64,000 bases of DNA, taken from Eurosta solidaginis (taxonomy: Eukaryota; Arthropoda; Insecta; Diptera; Tephritidae). Under the pieces are notes generated by a model. That model worked only from the letters and a program-made list of their open reading frames with translations, had not been told where the DNA came from and did not search any database. The stretch covers positions 248,001 to 312,000 of the forward strand of contig NW_027136909.1 in assembly GCF_040869045.1 (NCBI RefSeq). The letters are read 5' to 3'. Each line of letters opens with the position of its first letter. Within the stretch, counting starts at the first letter, position 1. This document shows, one piece after another, positions 25,001-37,470 of this stretch. The position numbers were made by a program, and so were the translations under genes.

Positions 25001-27900
25001 ACTAAAAGGGATAAGTATCCATATCTATTGAACCAAGCAAGATAGAATCGATTTTGTTTTTGCAGATGGTAGGCTTTTATGTGTATATTAATCCACAAGG
25101 TGATCCAAGGTTCTATCGTTAACGGTTCAATTTCTACGTCAAAGTGGGTGGGGTTAACCGACTAAAAGGGATAAGTGTCCATATCTATTGAACCAAGCAA
25201 GATAGAATCGATTTTATTTTTGCATATGGTAGGCTTTTATGTGTGTATTAATCCACAAGCTGATACAAGGTTCTACCTTTAGCGGTTCAATTTCTACGTC
25301 AAAATGGGTGGGGTTAACCGACTAAAAGGGATAAGTATACATATCTATTGAACCAAGCAAGATAGAATCGATTTTGTTTTTGCAGATGATAGGTTTTTAT
25401 GTGTATATTAATCCACAAGCTGATACAAGGTTCTGTCGTTAACGGTTCAATGTCTACGTCAAGGTGGTGGGGTTAACCGACTAAAAGAGATAAGTATCCA
25501 TATCTATTGAACCAAGCAAGATAGAATCGATTTTGTTTTTGCGGATGAAAGCTTTTTATGTGCGTATTAATCCGCAAGCTGACCCAAGACTCTATCTTTA
25601 ATGGTTCAATTTCTACGTCATAGTGGGTGGGGTTAACCGACTAAAAGGGATAAGTATACATATCTATTGAACCAAGCAAGATAGAATCGATTTTATTTTT
25701 GCAGATGGTAGGTTTTTATGTGTACATTAATCCACAAGCTGATCCAAGGTTCTATCGCTAACGGTTCTATTTCTACGTCATACTGGGTGGGGTTAACCGA
25801 CTAAAAGGGATAAGCGTCCATATCTATTGAACCAAGCAAGATAGAATCGATTTTATTTTTGCAGATGGTAGGTTTTTATGTGTATATTAACCCACAAGCT
25901 TATACAAGGTTCTATCGTTAACGGATCAATTTCTACGTCAAAGTGGATGGGGTTAACCGACTAAAAGGGATAAGTGTCCATATCTATTGTGGGTGGGGTT
26001 AACCGACTAAAAGGGATAAGTGTCCATATCTATTGAACCAAGCAAGATAGAATCGATTTTGTTTTTGCAGATGATAGGTTTTTATGTGTATATTAATCCA
26101 CAAGCTGATACAAGGTTCTATCGTTAACGGTTCAATGTCTACGTCAAGGTGGGTGGGGTTAACCGACTAAAAGGGATAAGTATCCATATCTATTGAACCA
26201 AGCAAGATAGAATCGATTTTGTTTTTGCGGATGAAAGCTTTTTATGTGCATATTAATCCACAAGCTGACCCAAGACTCTATCTTTAATGGTTCAATTTCT
26301 ACGTCATAGTGGGTGGGGTTAACCGACTAAAAGGGATAAGTGTCCATATCTATTGAACCAAGCAAGATAGAATCGATTTTATTTTTGCAGATGGTAGGTT
26401 TTTATGTGTATATTAACCCACAAGCTTATACAAGGTTCTATCGTTAACGGATCAATTTCTACGTCAAAGTGGATGGGGTTAACCGACTAAAAGGGATAAG
26501 TGTCCATATCTATTGTGGGTGGGGTTAACCGACTAAAAGGGATAAGTGTCCATATCTATTGAACCAAGCAAGATGGAATCGATCTTGTTTTTGCAGGTGA
26601 TAGGTTTTTATGTGAGTATTAATCCACAAGCTGATCCAAGGTTCTATCGTTAACGGTACAATTTCTACGTCAAAGTGGGTGGGGTTAACCGACTAAAAGG
26701 GATAAGTGTCCATATCTATTGAACCAAGCAAGATAGAATCGATTTTATTTTTGCAGATGATAGGTTTTTATGTGTATATTAATCCACAAGCTGATACAAG
26801 GTTCTATCTTTAACGGTTCAATTTCTACGTCAAAGTGGGTGGGGTTAACCGACTAAAAGGGATAAGTGTCCATATCTATTGAACCAAGCAAGATAGAATC
26901 GATCTTGTTTTTGCAGATGATAGGCTTTTATATGAGTATTAATCCACAAGCTGATCCAAGGTTCTATCGTTAGCGGTTCAATTTCTACGTCAAAGTGGGT
27001 GGGGTTAACCGACTAATAGGGATAAGTATCCATATCTATTGAACCAAGCGAGATAGAATCGATCTTGTTTTTGCAGATGATAGGCCTTTATGTGTATATT
27101 TATCCACAAGCTGATCCAAGGCTCTATCTTAAATGGTTCAATTTCTACGTCACAGTGGGTGGGGTTAACCGACTAAAAGGGATAAGCGTCCATATCTATT
27201 GAACCAAGCAAGATAGAATCGATCTTGTTTTTGCAGATGATAGGTTTTTATGTGAGTATTAATCCACAAGCTGATCCAAGGTTCTATCGCTAACGGTTCA
27301 ATTTCTACGTCAAACTGGGTGGGGTTAACCGACTAAAAGGGATAAGCGTCCATATCTATTGAACCAAGCAAGATAGAATCGATTTTATTTTTGCAGATGG
27401 TAGGTTTTTATGTGAGTATTAATCCACAAGCTGATCCAAGGTTCTATCGCTAACGGTTCAATTTCTACGTCAAACTGGGTGGGGTTAACCGACTAAAAGG
27501 GATAAGCGTCCATATCTATTGAACCAAGCAAGATAGAATCGATTTTATTTTTGCAGATGGTAGGTTTTTATGTGTATATTAAGCCACAAGCAGATACAAG
27601 GTTCTATTGTTAACGGTTCAATTTCTACGTCAAAGTGGGTGGGGTTAACCGACTAAAAGGGATAAGTATCCATATCTATTGAACCAAGCAAGATAGAATC
27701 GATTTTATTGTTGCGGATGGTAGGTTTTTATGTGTATATTAATCCACAAGCTGATCCAAGGCTCTATCGCTAACGGTTCAATTTCTACGTCAAAGTGGGT
27801 GGGGTTAACCGACTAAAAGGGATAAGTATCCATATCTATTGTACCAAGCGAGATAGAATCGATCTTGTTTTTGCAGATGATAGGTCTTTATGTGTATATT
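22031..27900. repeat. Block B, copy 2 (5' part)
   Basis: This follows copy 1 as described, with one extra monomer (gtggataggg, about 22,580-22,740), only one 365-bp dimer, and one extra 46-bp unit at 25,986 within a changed segment (25,890-26,100). At 27,900 it leaves the copy-1 path and returns to an earlier part of itself, starting the 3,611-bp duplication. Confidence 0.8.
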
Positions 27901-30900
27901 AATCCACAAGCTGATACAAGGTTCTATCGTTAACGGTTCAATTTCTACGTAAAAGTGGATGGGGTTAACCGACTAAAAGGGATAAGTATCCATATCTATT
28001 GAACCAAGCAAGATAGAATCGATTTTGTTTTTGCAGATGGTAGGCTTTTATGTGTATATTAATCCACAAGGTGATCCAAGGTTCTATCGTTAACGGTTCA
28101 ATTTCTACGTCAAAGTGGGTGGGGTTAACCGACTAAAAGGGATAAGTGTCCATATCTATTGAACCAAGCAAGATAGAATCGATTTTATTTTTGCAGATGG
28201 TAGGCTTTTATGTGTATATTAATCAACAAGCTGATACAAGGCTCTATCTTTAATGGTTCAATTTCTACGTCATAGTGGGTGGGGTTAACCGACTAAAAGG
28301 GATAAGTGTCCATATCTATTGAACCAAGCAAGATAGAATCGATTTTATTTTTGCAGATGGTAGGCTTTTATGTGTATATTAATCAACAAGCTGATACAAG
28401 GTTCTATCGTTAACGGTTCAATTTCTACGTCAAAGTGGGTGGGGTTAACCGACTAAAAGGGATAAGTATCCATATCTATTGAACCAAGCAAGATAGAATC
28501 GATTTTGTTTTTGCAGATGGTAGGCTTTTATGTGTATATTAATCAACAAGCTGATACAAGGTTCTATCGTTAACGGTTCAATTTCTACGTAAAAGTGGAT
28601 GGGGTTAACCGACTAAAAGGGATAAGTATCCATATCTATTGAACCAAGCAAGATAGAATCGATTTTGTTTTTGCAGATGGTAGGCTTTTATGTGTATATT
28701 AATCCACAAGGTGATCCAAGGTTCTATCGTTAACGGTTCAATTTCTACGTCAAAGTGGGTGGGGTTAACCGACTAAAAGGGATAAGTGTCCATATCTATT
28801 GAACCAAGCAAGATAGAATCGATTTTATTTTTGCATATGGTAGGCTTTTATGTGTGTATTAATCCACAAGCTGATACAAGGTTCTACCTTTAGCGGTTCA
28901 ATTTCTACGTCAAAATGGGTGGGGTTAACCGACTAAAAGGGATAAGTATACATATCTATTGAACCAAGCAAGATAGAATCGATTTTGTTTTTGCAGATGA
29001 TAGGTTTTTATGTGTATATTAATCCACAAGCTGATACAAGGTTCTGTCGTTAACGGTTCAATGTCTACGTCAAGGTGGTGGGGTTAACCGACTAAAAGAG
29101 ATAAGTATCCATATCTATTGAACCAAGCAAGATAGAATCGATTTTGTTTTTGCGGATGAAAGCTTTTTATGTGCGTATTAATCCGCAAGCTGACCCAAGA
29201 CTCTATCTTTAATGGTTCAATTTCTACGTCATAGTGGGTGGGGTTAACCGACTAAAAGGGATAAGTATACATATCTATTGAACCAAGCAAGATAGAATCG
29301 ATTTTATTTTTGCAGATGGTAGGTTTTTATGTGTACATTAATCCACAAGCTGATCCAAGGTTCTATCGCTAACGGTTCTATTTCTACGTCATACTGGGTG
29401 GGGTTAACCGACTAAAAGGGATAAGCGTCCATATCTATTGAACCAAGCAAGATAGAATCGATTTTATTTTTGCAGATGGTAGGTTTTTATGTGTATATTA
29501 ACCCACAAGCTTATACAAGGTTCTATCGTTAACGGATCAATTTCTACGTCAAAGTGGATGGGGTTAACCGACTAAAAGGGATAAGTGTCCATATCTATTG
29601 TGGGTGGGGTTAACCGACTAAAAGGGATAAGTGTCCATATCTATTGAACCAAGCAAGATAGAATCGATTTTGTTTTTGCAGATGATAGGTTTTTATGTGT
29701 ATATTAATCCACAAGCTGATACAAGGTTCTATCGTTAACGGTTCAATGTCTACGTCAAGGTGGGTGGGGTTAACCGACTAAAAGGGATAAGTATCCATAT
29801 CTATTGAACCAAGCAAGATAGAATCGATTTTGTTTTTGCGGATGAAAGCTTTTTATGTGCATATTAATCCACAAGCTGACCCAAGACTCTATCTTTAATG
29901 GTTCAATTTCTACGTCATAGTGGGTGGGGTTAACCGACTAAAAGGGATAAGTGTCCATATCTATTGAACCAAGCAAGATAGAATCGATTTTATTTTTGCA
30001 GATGGTAGGTTTTTATGTGTATATTAACCCACAAGCTTATACAAGGTTCTATCGTTAACGGATCAATTTCTACGTCAAAGTGGATGGGGTTAACCGACTA
30101 AAAGGGATAAGTGTCCATATCTATTGTGGGTGGGGTTAACCGACTAAAAGGGATAAGTGTCCATATCTATTGAACCAAGCAAGATGGAATCGATCTTGTT
30201 TTTGCAGGTGATAGGTTTTTATGTGAGTATTAATCCACAAGCTGATCCAAGGTTCTATCGTTAACGGTACAATTTCTACGTCAAAGTGGGTGGGGTTAAC
30301 CGACTAAAAGGGATAAGTGTCCATATCTATTGAACCAAGCAAGATAGAATCGATTTTATTTTTGCAGATGATAGGTTTTTATGTGTATATTAATCCACAA
30401 GCTGATACAAGGTTCTATCTTTAACGGTTCAATTTCTACGTCAAAGTGGGTGGGGTTAACCGACTAAAAGGGATAAGTGTCCATATCTATTGAACCAAGC
30501 AAGATAGAATCGATCTTGTTTTTGCAGATGATAGGCTTTTATATGAGTATTAATCCACAAGCTGATCCAAGGTTCTATCGTTAGCGGTTCAATTTCTACG
30601 TCAAAGTGGGTGGGGTTAACCGACTAATAGGGATAAGTATCCATATCTATTGAACCAAGCGAGATAGAATCGATCTTGTTTTTGCAGATGATAGGCCTTT
30701 ATGTGTATATTTATCCACAAGCTGATCCAAGGCTCTATCTTAAATGGTTCAATTTCTACGTCACAGTGGGTGGGGTTAACCGACTAAAAGGGATAAGCGT
30801 CCATATCTATTGAACCAAGCAAGATAGAATCGATCTTGTTTTTGCAGATGATAGGTTTTTATGTGAGTATTAATCCACAAGCTGATCCAAGGTTCTATCG

Positions 30901-31511
30901 CTAACGGTTCAATTTCTACGTCAAACTGGGTGGGGTTAACCGACTAAAAGGGATAAGCGTCCATATCTATTGAACCAAGCAAGATAGAATCGATTTTATT
31001 TTTGCAGATGGTAGGTTTTTATGTGAGTATTAATCCACAAGCTGATCCAAGGTTCTATCGCTAACGGTTCAATTTCTACGTCAAACTGGGTGGGGTTAAC
31101 CGACTAAAAGGGATAAGCGTCCATATCTATTGAACCAAGCAAGATAGAATCGATTTTATTTTTGCAGATGGTAGGTTTTTATGTGTATATTAAGCCACAA
31201 GCAGATACAAGGTTCTATTGTTAACGGTTCAATTTCTACGTCAAAGTGGGTGGGGTTAACCGACTAAAAGGGATAAGTATCCATATCTATTGAACCAAGC
31301 AAGATAGAATCGATTTTATTGTTGCGGATGGTAGGTTTTTATGTGTATATTAATCCACAAGCTGATCCAAGGCTCTATCGCTAACGGTTCAATTTCTACG
31401 TCAAAGTGGGTGGGGTTAACCGACTAAAAGGGATAAGTATCCATATCTATTGTACCAAGCGAGATAGAATCGATCTTGTTTTTGCAGATGATAGGTCTTT
31501 ATGTGTATATT
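24640..31511. repeat. 3,611-bp near-identical tandem duplication
   Basis: Landmarks recur exactly 3,611 bp apart: the one-base-short aaggtggtgg at 25,461 and 29,072, and the 46-bp junctions at 25,986/29,597 and 26,512/30,123. The length equals 22 x 160 + 2 x 46 - 1. Shared private variants such as atatgagt (about 26,930 and 30,540) distinguish both from copy 1. By eye I saw essentially no differences outside the join at 27,900-28,250. It is either a very young unequal-crossover product or, less likely, an assembly duplication. Confidence 0.85.
27900..28250. repeat. Mosaic junction of the 3,611-bp duplication
   Basis: Here the sequence is a hybrid. The monomer with aaccaagc and aatccacaagg matches about 25,000-25,100. 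The next monomer begins like one monomer type (aatcaacaagctgatac) and ends like another (ggctctatctttaatgg). This marks the crossover or conversion tract that joined the two copies. Confidence 0.65.
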
Positions 31512-34500
31512 TATCCACAAGCTGATCCAAGGCTCTATCTTAAATGGTTCAATTTCTACGTCACAGTGGGTGGGGTTAACCGACTAAAAGGGATAAGTAT
31601 ACATATCTATTGAACTAAGCACGATAGAATCGATCTTGTTTTTGCAGATGGTAGGTTTTTATGTGTATATTAATCCACAAGCTGATCCAAGGTTCTATCG
31701 CTAACGGTTCAATTTCTACGTCATACTGGGTGGGGTTAACCGACTAAAAGGGATAAGCGTCCATATCTATTGAACCAAGCAAGATATGATCGATTTTATT
31801 TTTGCAGATGGTAGGTTTTTATGTGTATATTAACCCACAAGCTGATACAAGGTTCTATCGTTAACGGTTCAATTTCTACGTCAAAGTGGGTTGGGTTAAC
31901 CGACTAAAAGGGATAAGTATCCATATCTATTGAACCAAGCAAGATAGAATCGATTTTATTGTTGCGGATGGTAGGTTTTTATGTGTATATTAATCCACAA
32001 GCTGATCCAAGGCTCTATCGCTAACGGTTCAATTTCTACGTCAAAGTGGGTGGGGTTAACCGACTAAAAGGGATAAGTATCCATATCTATTGAACCAAGC
32101 AAGATAGAATCGATTTTTTTTTGCAGATGATAGGTTTTTATGTGTATATTAATCCACAAGCTGATCCAAGGCTCTATCTTTAATGGTTCAATTTCTACAT
32201 CATAGTAGGTGGGGTTAACCGACTAAAAGGGATAAGTGTCCATATCTATTGAACCAAGCAAGATAGAATCGATTTTATTTTCGCAGATGGTAGGTTTTTA
32301 TGTGCATATTAACCCACAAGCTGATACAAGGTTCTATCGTTAACGGTTCAATTTCTACGTCAAAGTGGATGGGGTTAACCGACTAAAAGGGATAAGTGTC
32401 CATATCTATTGTGGGTGTGGTTAACCGACTAAAAGGGATAAGTGTCCATATCTATTGAACCAAGCAAGATAGAATCGATTTTGTTTTTGCAGATGATAGG
32501 TTTTTATGTGAGTATTAATCCACAAGCTGATCCACGATTCTATCGTTAACGGTTCAATTTCTACGTAAAAGTGGGTGGGGTTAACCGACTAAAAGGGATA
32601 AGTGTCCATATCTATAGAACCAAGCAAGATAGAATCGATTTTATTTTTGCAGATGATAGGTTTTTATGTGTATATTAATCCACAAGCTGACACAAGGTTC
32701 TATCTTTAACGGTTCAATTTCTACGGCAAAGTGGATGAAGTTAACCGACTAAAAGGGATAAGTGTCCATATCTATTGAACCAAGCAAGATAGAATCGATT
32801 TTATTTTTGCAGATGGTAGGTTTTTATGTGTATATTAATTAAAAAGCTGATACAAGGTTCTATCGTTAACGGTTCAATTTCTACGTCAAAGTGGATGGGG
32901 TTAACCGACTAAAAGGGATAAGTATCCATATCTATTGAACCAAGCAAGATAGAGTCGATTTTATTTTTGCATATGGTAGGTTTTTATGTGTATATTAATC
33001 AACAAGCTGATACAAGGTTCTATCGTTAACGGTTCAATTTCTACGTCAAAGTGGATAGGGTTAACCGACTAAAAGGGATAAGTGTCCATATCTATTGAAC
33101 CAAGCAAGATAGAATCGATTTTATTTTTGCAGATGGTAGGTTTTTATGTGTATATTAATCCACAAGCTGGTACAAGGTTCTATCGTTAACGGTTCAATTT
33201 CTATGTCAAAGTGGATGGGGTTAACCGACTAAAAGGGATAAGTGTACATATCTATTGTGGGTGGGGTTAACCGACTAAAAGGGATAATTGTCCATATCTA
33301 TTGAGCCAAGCAAGATAGAATCGAGTTTGTTTTTGCAGATGATAGGTCTTTATGTGTATATTAATCCACAAGCTGATCCACGTTCTATCGTTAACGGTTC
33401 AATTTCTACGTCATACTGGGTGGTGTTAACCGACTAAACGGGATAAGTGTCCATATCTATTGAACCAAGCAAGATAGAATCGATTTTGTTTTTGCAGATG
33501 GTAGGCTTTTATGTGTATATTAACTCACAAGCTGATACAAGGTTCTATCGTTAAGGGTTCAATTTCTACGTCAAAGTGGATGGGGTTAACCAACTAAAAG
33601 GGATAAGTGTCCATATCTATGGAACCAAGCAAGATAGAATCGATTTTATTTTTGCAGATGGTAGGTTTTTATGTGTATATTAACTCACAAGCTGATACAA
33701 GGTTCTATTGTTAACGGTTCAATTTCTACTTTAAAGTGGATGGGGTTAACCGACTAAAAGGGGTAAGTGTCCATATCTATTGTGGGTGTGGTTAACCGAC
33801 TAAAAGGGATAAGTGTCCATATCTATTGAACCAAGCAAGATAGAATCGATTTTGTTTTTGCATATGGTAGGCTTTTATGTGTGTATTAATCCACAAGCTG
33901 ATACAAGGTTCTACAGTTAACGGTTCAATTTCTACGTCAAAATGGGTGGGGTTAACCGACTAAAAGGGATAAGTATCCATATCTATTGAACCAAGCAAGA
34001 TAGAATCGATTTTGTTTTCGCAGATGGTAGGCTTTTATGTGTGTATTAATCAACAAGCTGATACAAGGTTCTATCGTTAACGGTTCAATTTCTACGTCAA
34101 AGTGGATGGGGTTAACCGACTAAAAGTGATAAGTATCCATATCTATTGAACCAAGCAAGATAGAATCGATTTTGTTTTTGCAGATGGTAGGCTTTTATGT
34201 GTATATTAATCAACAAGCTGATACAAGGTTCTATCGTTAACGGTTCAATTTCTACGTCAAAGTGGATGGGGTTAACCGACTAAAAGGGATAAGTATCCAT
34301 ATCTATTGAACCAAGCAAGATAGAAACGATTTTGTTTTTGCAGATGATAGGTTTTTATGTGTATATTAATCCACAAGCTGATACAAGGTTCTATCTATAA
34401 CGGTTCAATGTCTACGTCAAGGTGGGTGGGGTTAACCGACTAAAAGGGATAAGTATCCATATCTATTGAACCAAGCAAGATAGAATCGATTTTGTTTTTG

Positions 34501-35660
34501 CAGATGATAGCTTTTTATGTGTATATTAATCCACAAGCTGATCCAAGACTCTATCTTTAATGGTTCAATTTCTACGTCATACTGGGTGGGGTTAACCGAC
34601 TAAAAGGGATAAGTATCCATATCTATTGAACCAAGCAAGATAGAATCGATTTTGTTTTTGCAGATGATAGCTTTTTATGTGTATATTAATCCACAAGCTG
34701 ATACAAGGCTCTATCTTAAATGGTTCAATTTCTACGTCACAGTGGGTGGGGTTAACCGACTAAAAGGGATAAGTATACATATCTATTGAACCAAGCAAGA
34801 TAGAATCGATTTTATTTTTGCAGATGGTAGGTTTTTATGTGTATATTAATCCACAAGCTGATCCAAGGCTCTATCTTAAATGGTTCAATTTCTACGTCAC
34901 AGTGGGTGGGGTTAACCGACTAAAAGGGATAAGTATACATATCTATTGAACCAAGCAAGATAGAATCGATTTTATTTTTGCAGATGGTAGGTTTTTATGT
35001 GTATATTAATCCACAAGCTTATCCAAGGTTCTATCGCTAACGGTTCAATTTCTACGTCAAAGTGGGTGGGGTTAACCGACTAAAAGGGATAAGTATCCAT
35101 ATCAATTGAACCAAGCAAGATAGAATCGATTTTATTGTTGCGGATGGTAGGTTTTTATGTGTATATTAATCCACAAGCTGATCCAAGGCTCTATCGCTAA
35201 CGGTTCAATTTCTACGTCAAAGTGGGTGGGGTTAACCGACTAAAAGGGATAAGTATCCATATCTATTGTACCAAGCGGGATAGAATCGATCTTGTTTTTG
35301 CAGATGATAGGTCTTTATGTGTATATTTATCCACAAGCTGATCCAAGGCTCTATCTTAAATGGTTCAATTTCTACGTCACAGTGGGTGGGGTTAACCGAC
35401 TAAAAGGGATAAGTATACATATCTATTGAACTAAGCAAGATAGAATCGATCTTGTTTTTGCAGATGGTAGGTTTTTATGTGTATATTAATCCACAAGCTG
35501 ATCCAAGGTTCTATCGCTAACGGTTCAATTTCTACGTCATACTGGGTGGGGTTAACCGACTAAAAGGGATAAGCGTCCATATCTATTGAACCAAGCAAGA
35601 TATGATCGATTTTATTTTTGCAGATGGTAGGTTTTTATGTGTATATTAACCCACAAGCTG
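31512..35660. repeat. Block B, copy 2 (3' part)
   Basis: It resumes the order of copy 1 from about 17,891 at a constant offset of 13,621 (10,010 + 3,611). This is confirmed by 46-bp junctions at 32,408, 33,254 and 33,779 against 18,787, 19,633 and 20,158. Scattered single changes are present, for example acgtaaaag near 32,566, gaaacgatt near 34,324 and ctgatacaaggctc near 34,700. Confidence 0.8.
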
Positions 35661-37470
35661 ATACAAGGTTCTATCGTTAACGGTTCAATTTCTACGTCAA
35701 AGTGGGTGGGGTTAACCGACTAAAAGGGATAAGTATCCATATCTATTGAACCAAGCAAGATAGAATCGATTTTATTGTTGCGGATGGTAGGTTTTTATGT
35801 GTATATTAATCCACAAGCTGATCCAAGGCTCTATCGCTAACGGTTCAATTTCTACGTCAAAGTGGGTGGGGTTAACCGACTAAAAGGGATAAGTATCCAT
35901 ATCTATTGAACCAAGCAAGATAGAATCGATTTTTTTTTGCAGATGATAGGTTTTTATGTGTATATTAATCCACAAGCTGATCCAAGGCTCTATCTTTAAT
36001 GGTTCAATTTCTACATCATAGTAGGTGGGGTTAACCGACTAAAAGGGATAAGTGTCCATATCTATTGAACCAAGCAAGATAGAATCGATTTTATTTTCGC
36101 AGATGGTAGGTTTTTATGTGCATATTAACCCACAAGCTGATACAAGGTTCTATCGTTAACGGTTCAATTTCTACGTCAAAGTGGATGGGGTTAACCGACT
36201 AAAAGGGATAAGTGTCCATATCTATTGTGGGTGTGGTTAACCGACTAAAAGGGATAAGTGTCCATATCTATTGAACCAAGCAAGATAGAATCGATTTTGT
36301 TTTTGCAGATGATAGGTTTTTATGTGAGTATTAATCCACAAGCTGATCCACGATTCTATCGTTAACGGTTCAATTTCTACGTCAAAGTGGGTGGGGTTAA
36401 CCGACTAAAAGGGATAAGTGTCCATATCTATAGAACCAAGCAAGATAGAATCGATTTTATTTTTGCAGATGATAGGTTTTTATGTGTATATTAATCCACA
36501 AGCTGACACAAGGTTCTATCTTTAACGGTTCAATTTCTACGGCAAAGTGGATGAAGTTAACCGACTAAAAGGGATAAGTGTCCATATCTATTGAACCAAG
36601 CAAGATAGAATCGATTTTATTTTTGCAGATGGTAGGTTTTTATGTGTATATTAATCAAAAAGCTGATACAAGGTTCTATCGTTAACGGTTCAATTTCTAC
36701 GTCAAAGTGGATGGGGTTAACCGACTAAAAGGGATAAGTATCCATATCTATTGAACCAAGCAAGATAGAGTCGATTTTATTTTTGCATATGGTAGGTTTT
36801 TATGTGTATATTAATCAACAAGCTGATACAAGGTTCTATCGTTAACGGTTCAATTTCTACGTCAAAGTGGATAGGGTTAACCGACTAAAAGGGATAAGTG
36901 TCCATATCTATTGAACCAAGCAAGATAGAATCGATTTTATTTTTGCAGATGGTAGGTTTTTATGTGTATATTAATCCACAAGCTGGTACAAGGTTCTATC
37001 GTTAACGGTTCAATTTCTATGTCAAAGTGGATGGGGTTAACCGACTAAAAGGGATAAGTGTACATACCTATTGTGGGTGGGGTTAACCGACTAAAAGGGA
37101 TAATTGTCCATATCTATTGAGCCAAGCAAGATAGAATCGAGTTTGTTTTTGCAGATGATAGGTCTTTATGTGTATATTAATCCACAAGCTGATCCACGTT
37201 CTATCGTTAACGGTTCAATTTCTACGTCATACTGGGTGGTGTTAACCGACTAAACGGGATAAGTGTCCATATCTATTGAACCAAGCAAGATAGAATCGAT
37301 TTTGTTTTTGCAGATGGTAGGCTTTTATGTGTATATTAACTCACAAGCTGATACAAGGTTCTATCGTTAAGGGTTCAATTTCTACGTCAAAGTGGATGGG
37401 GTTAACCAACTAAAAGGGATAAGTGTCCATATCTATGGAACCAAGCAAGATAGAATCGATTTTATTTTTG
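35661..37470. repeat. Block B, partial copy 3
   Basis: It matches 18,223-20,033 at an offset of 17,437 and 31,845-33,654 at an offset of 3,816. Its 46-bp junctions at 36,224 and 37,070 align exactly. It carries ctatagaacc, not the ctacagaacc seen at 11,795 and 22,330, so it derives from the internal part of the B unit. It stops at about 37,470, where catatggtag replaces cagatggtag. Confidence 0.75.

Noticed and set aside
25890..26460. Compensatory change in the dyad (ggatcaat near 25,924 and 26,450 against attgatcc)
   Set aside because: The left arm of the same monomers still reads attgaacc. The attgatcc form occurs only elsewhere (about 11,958 and 22,490), so the changes are not paired.
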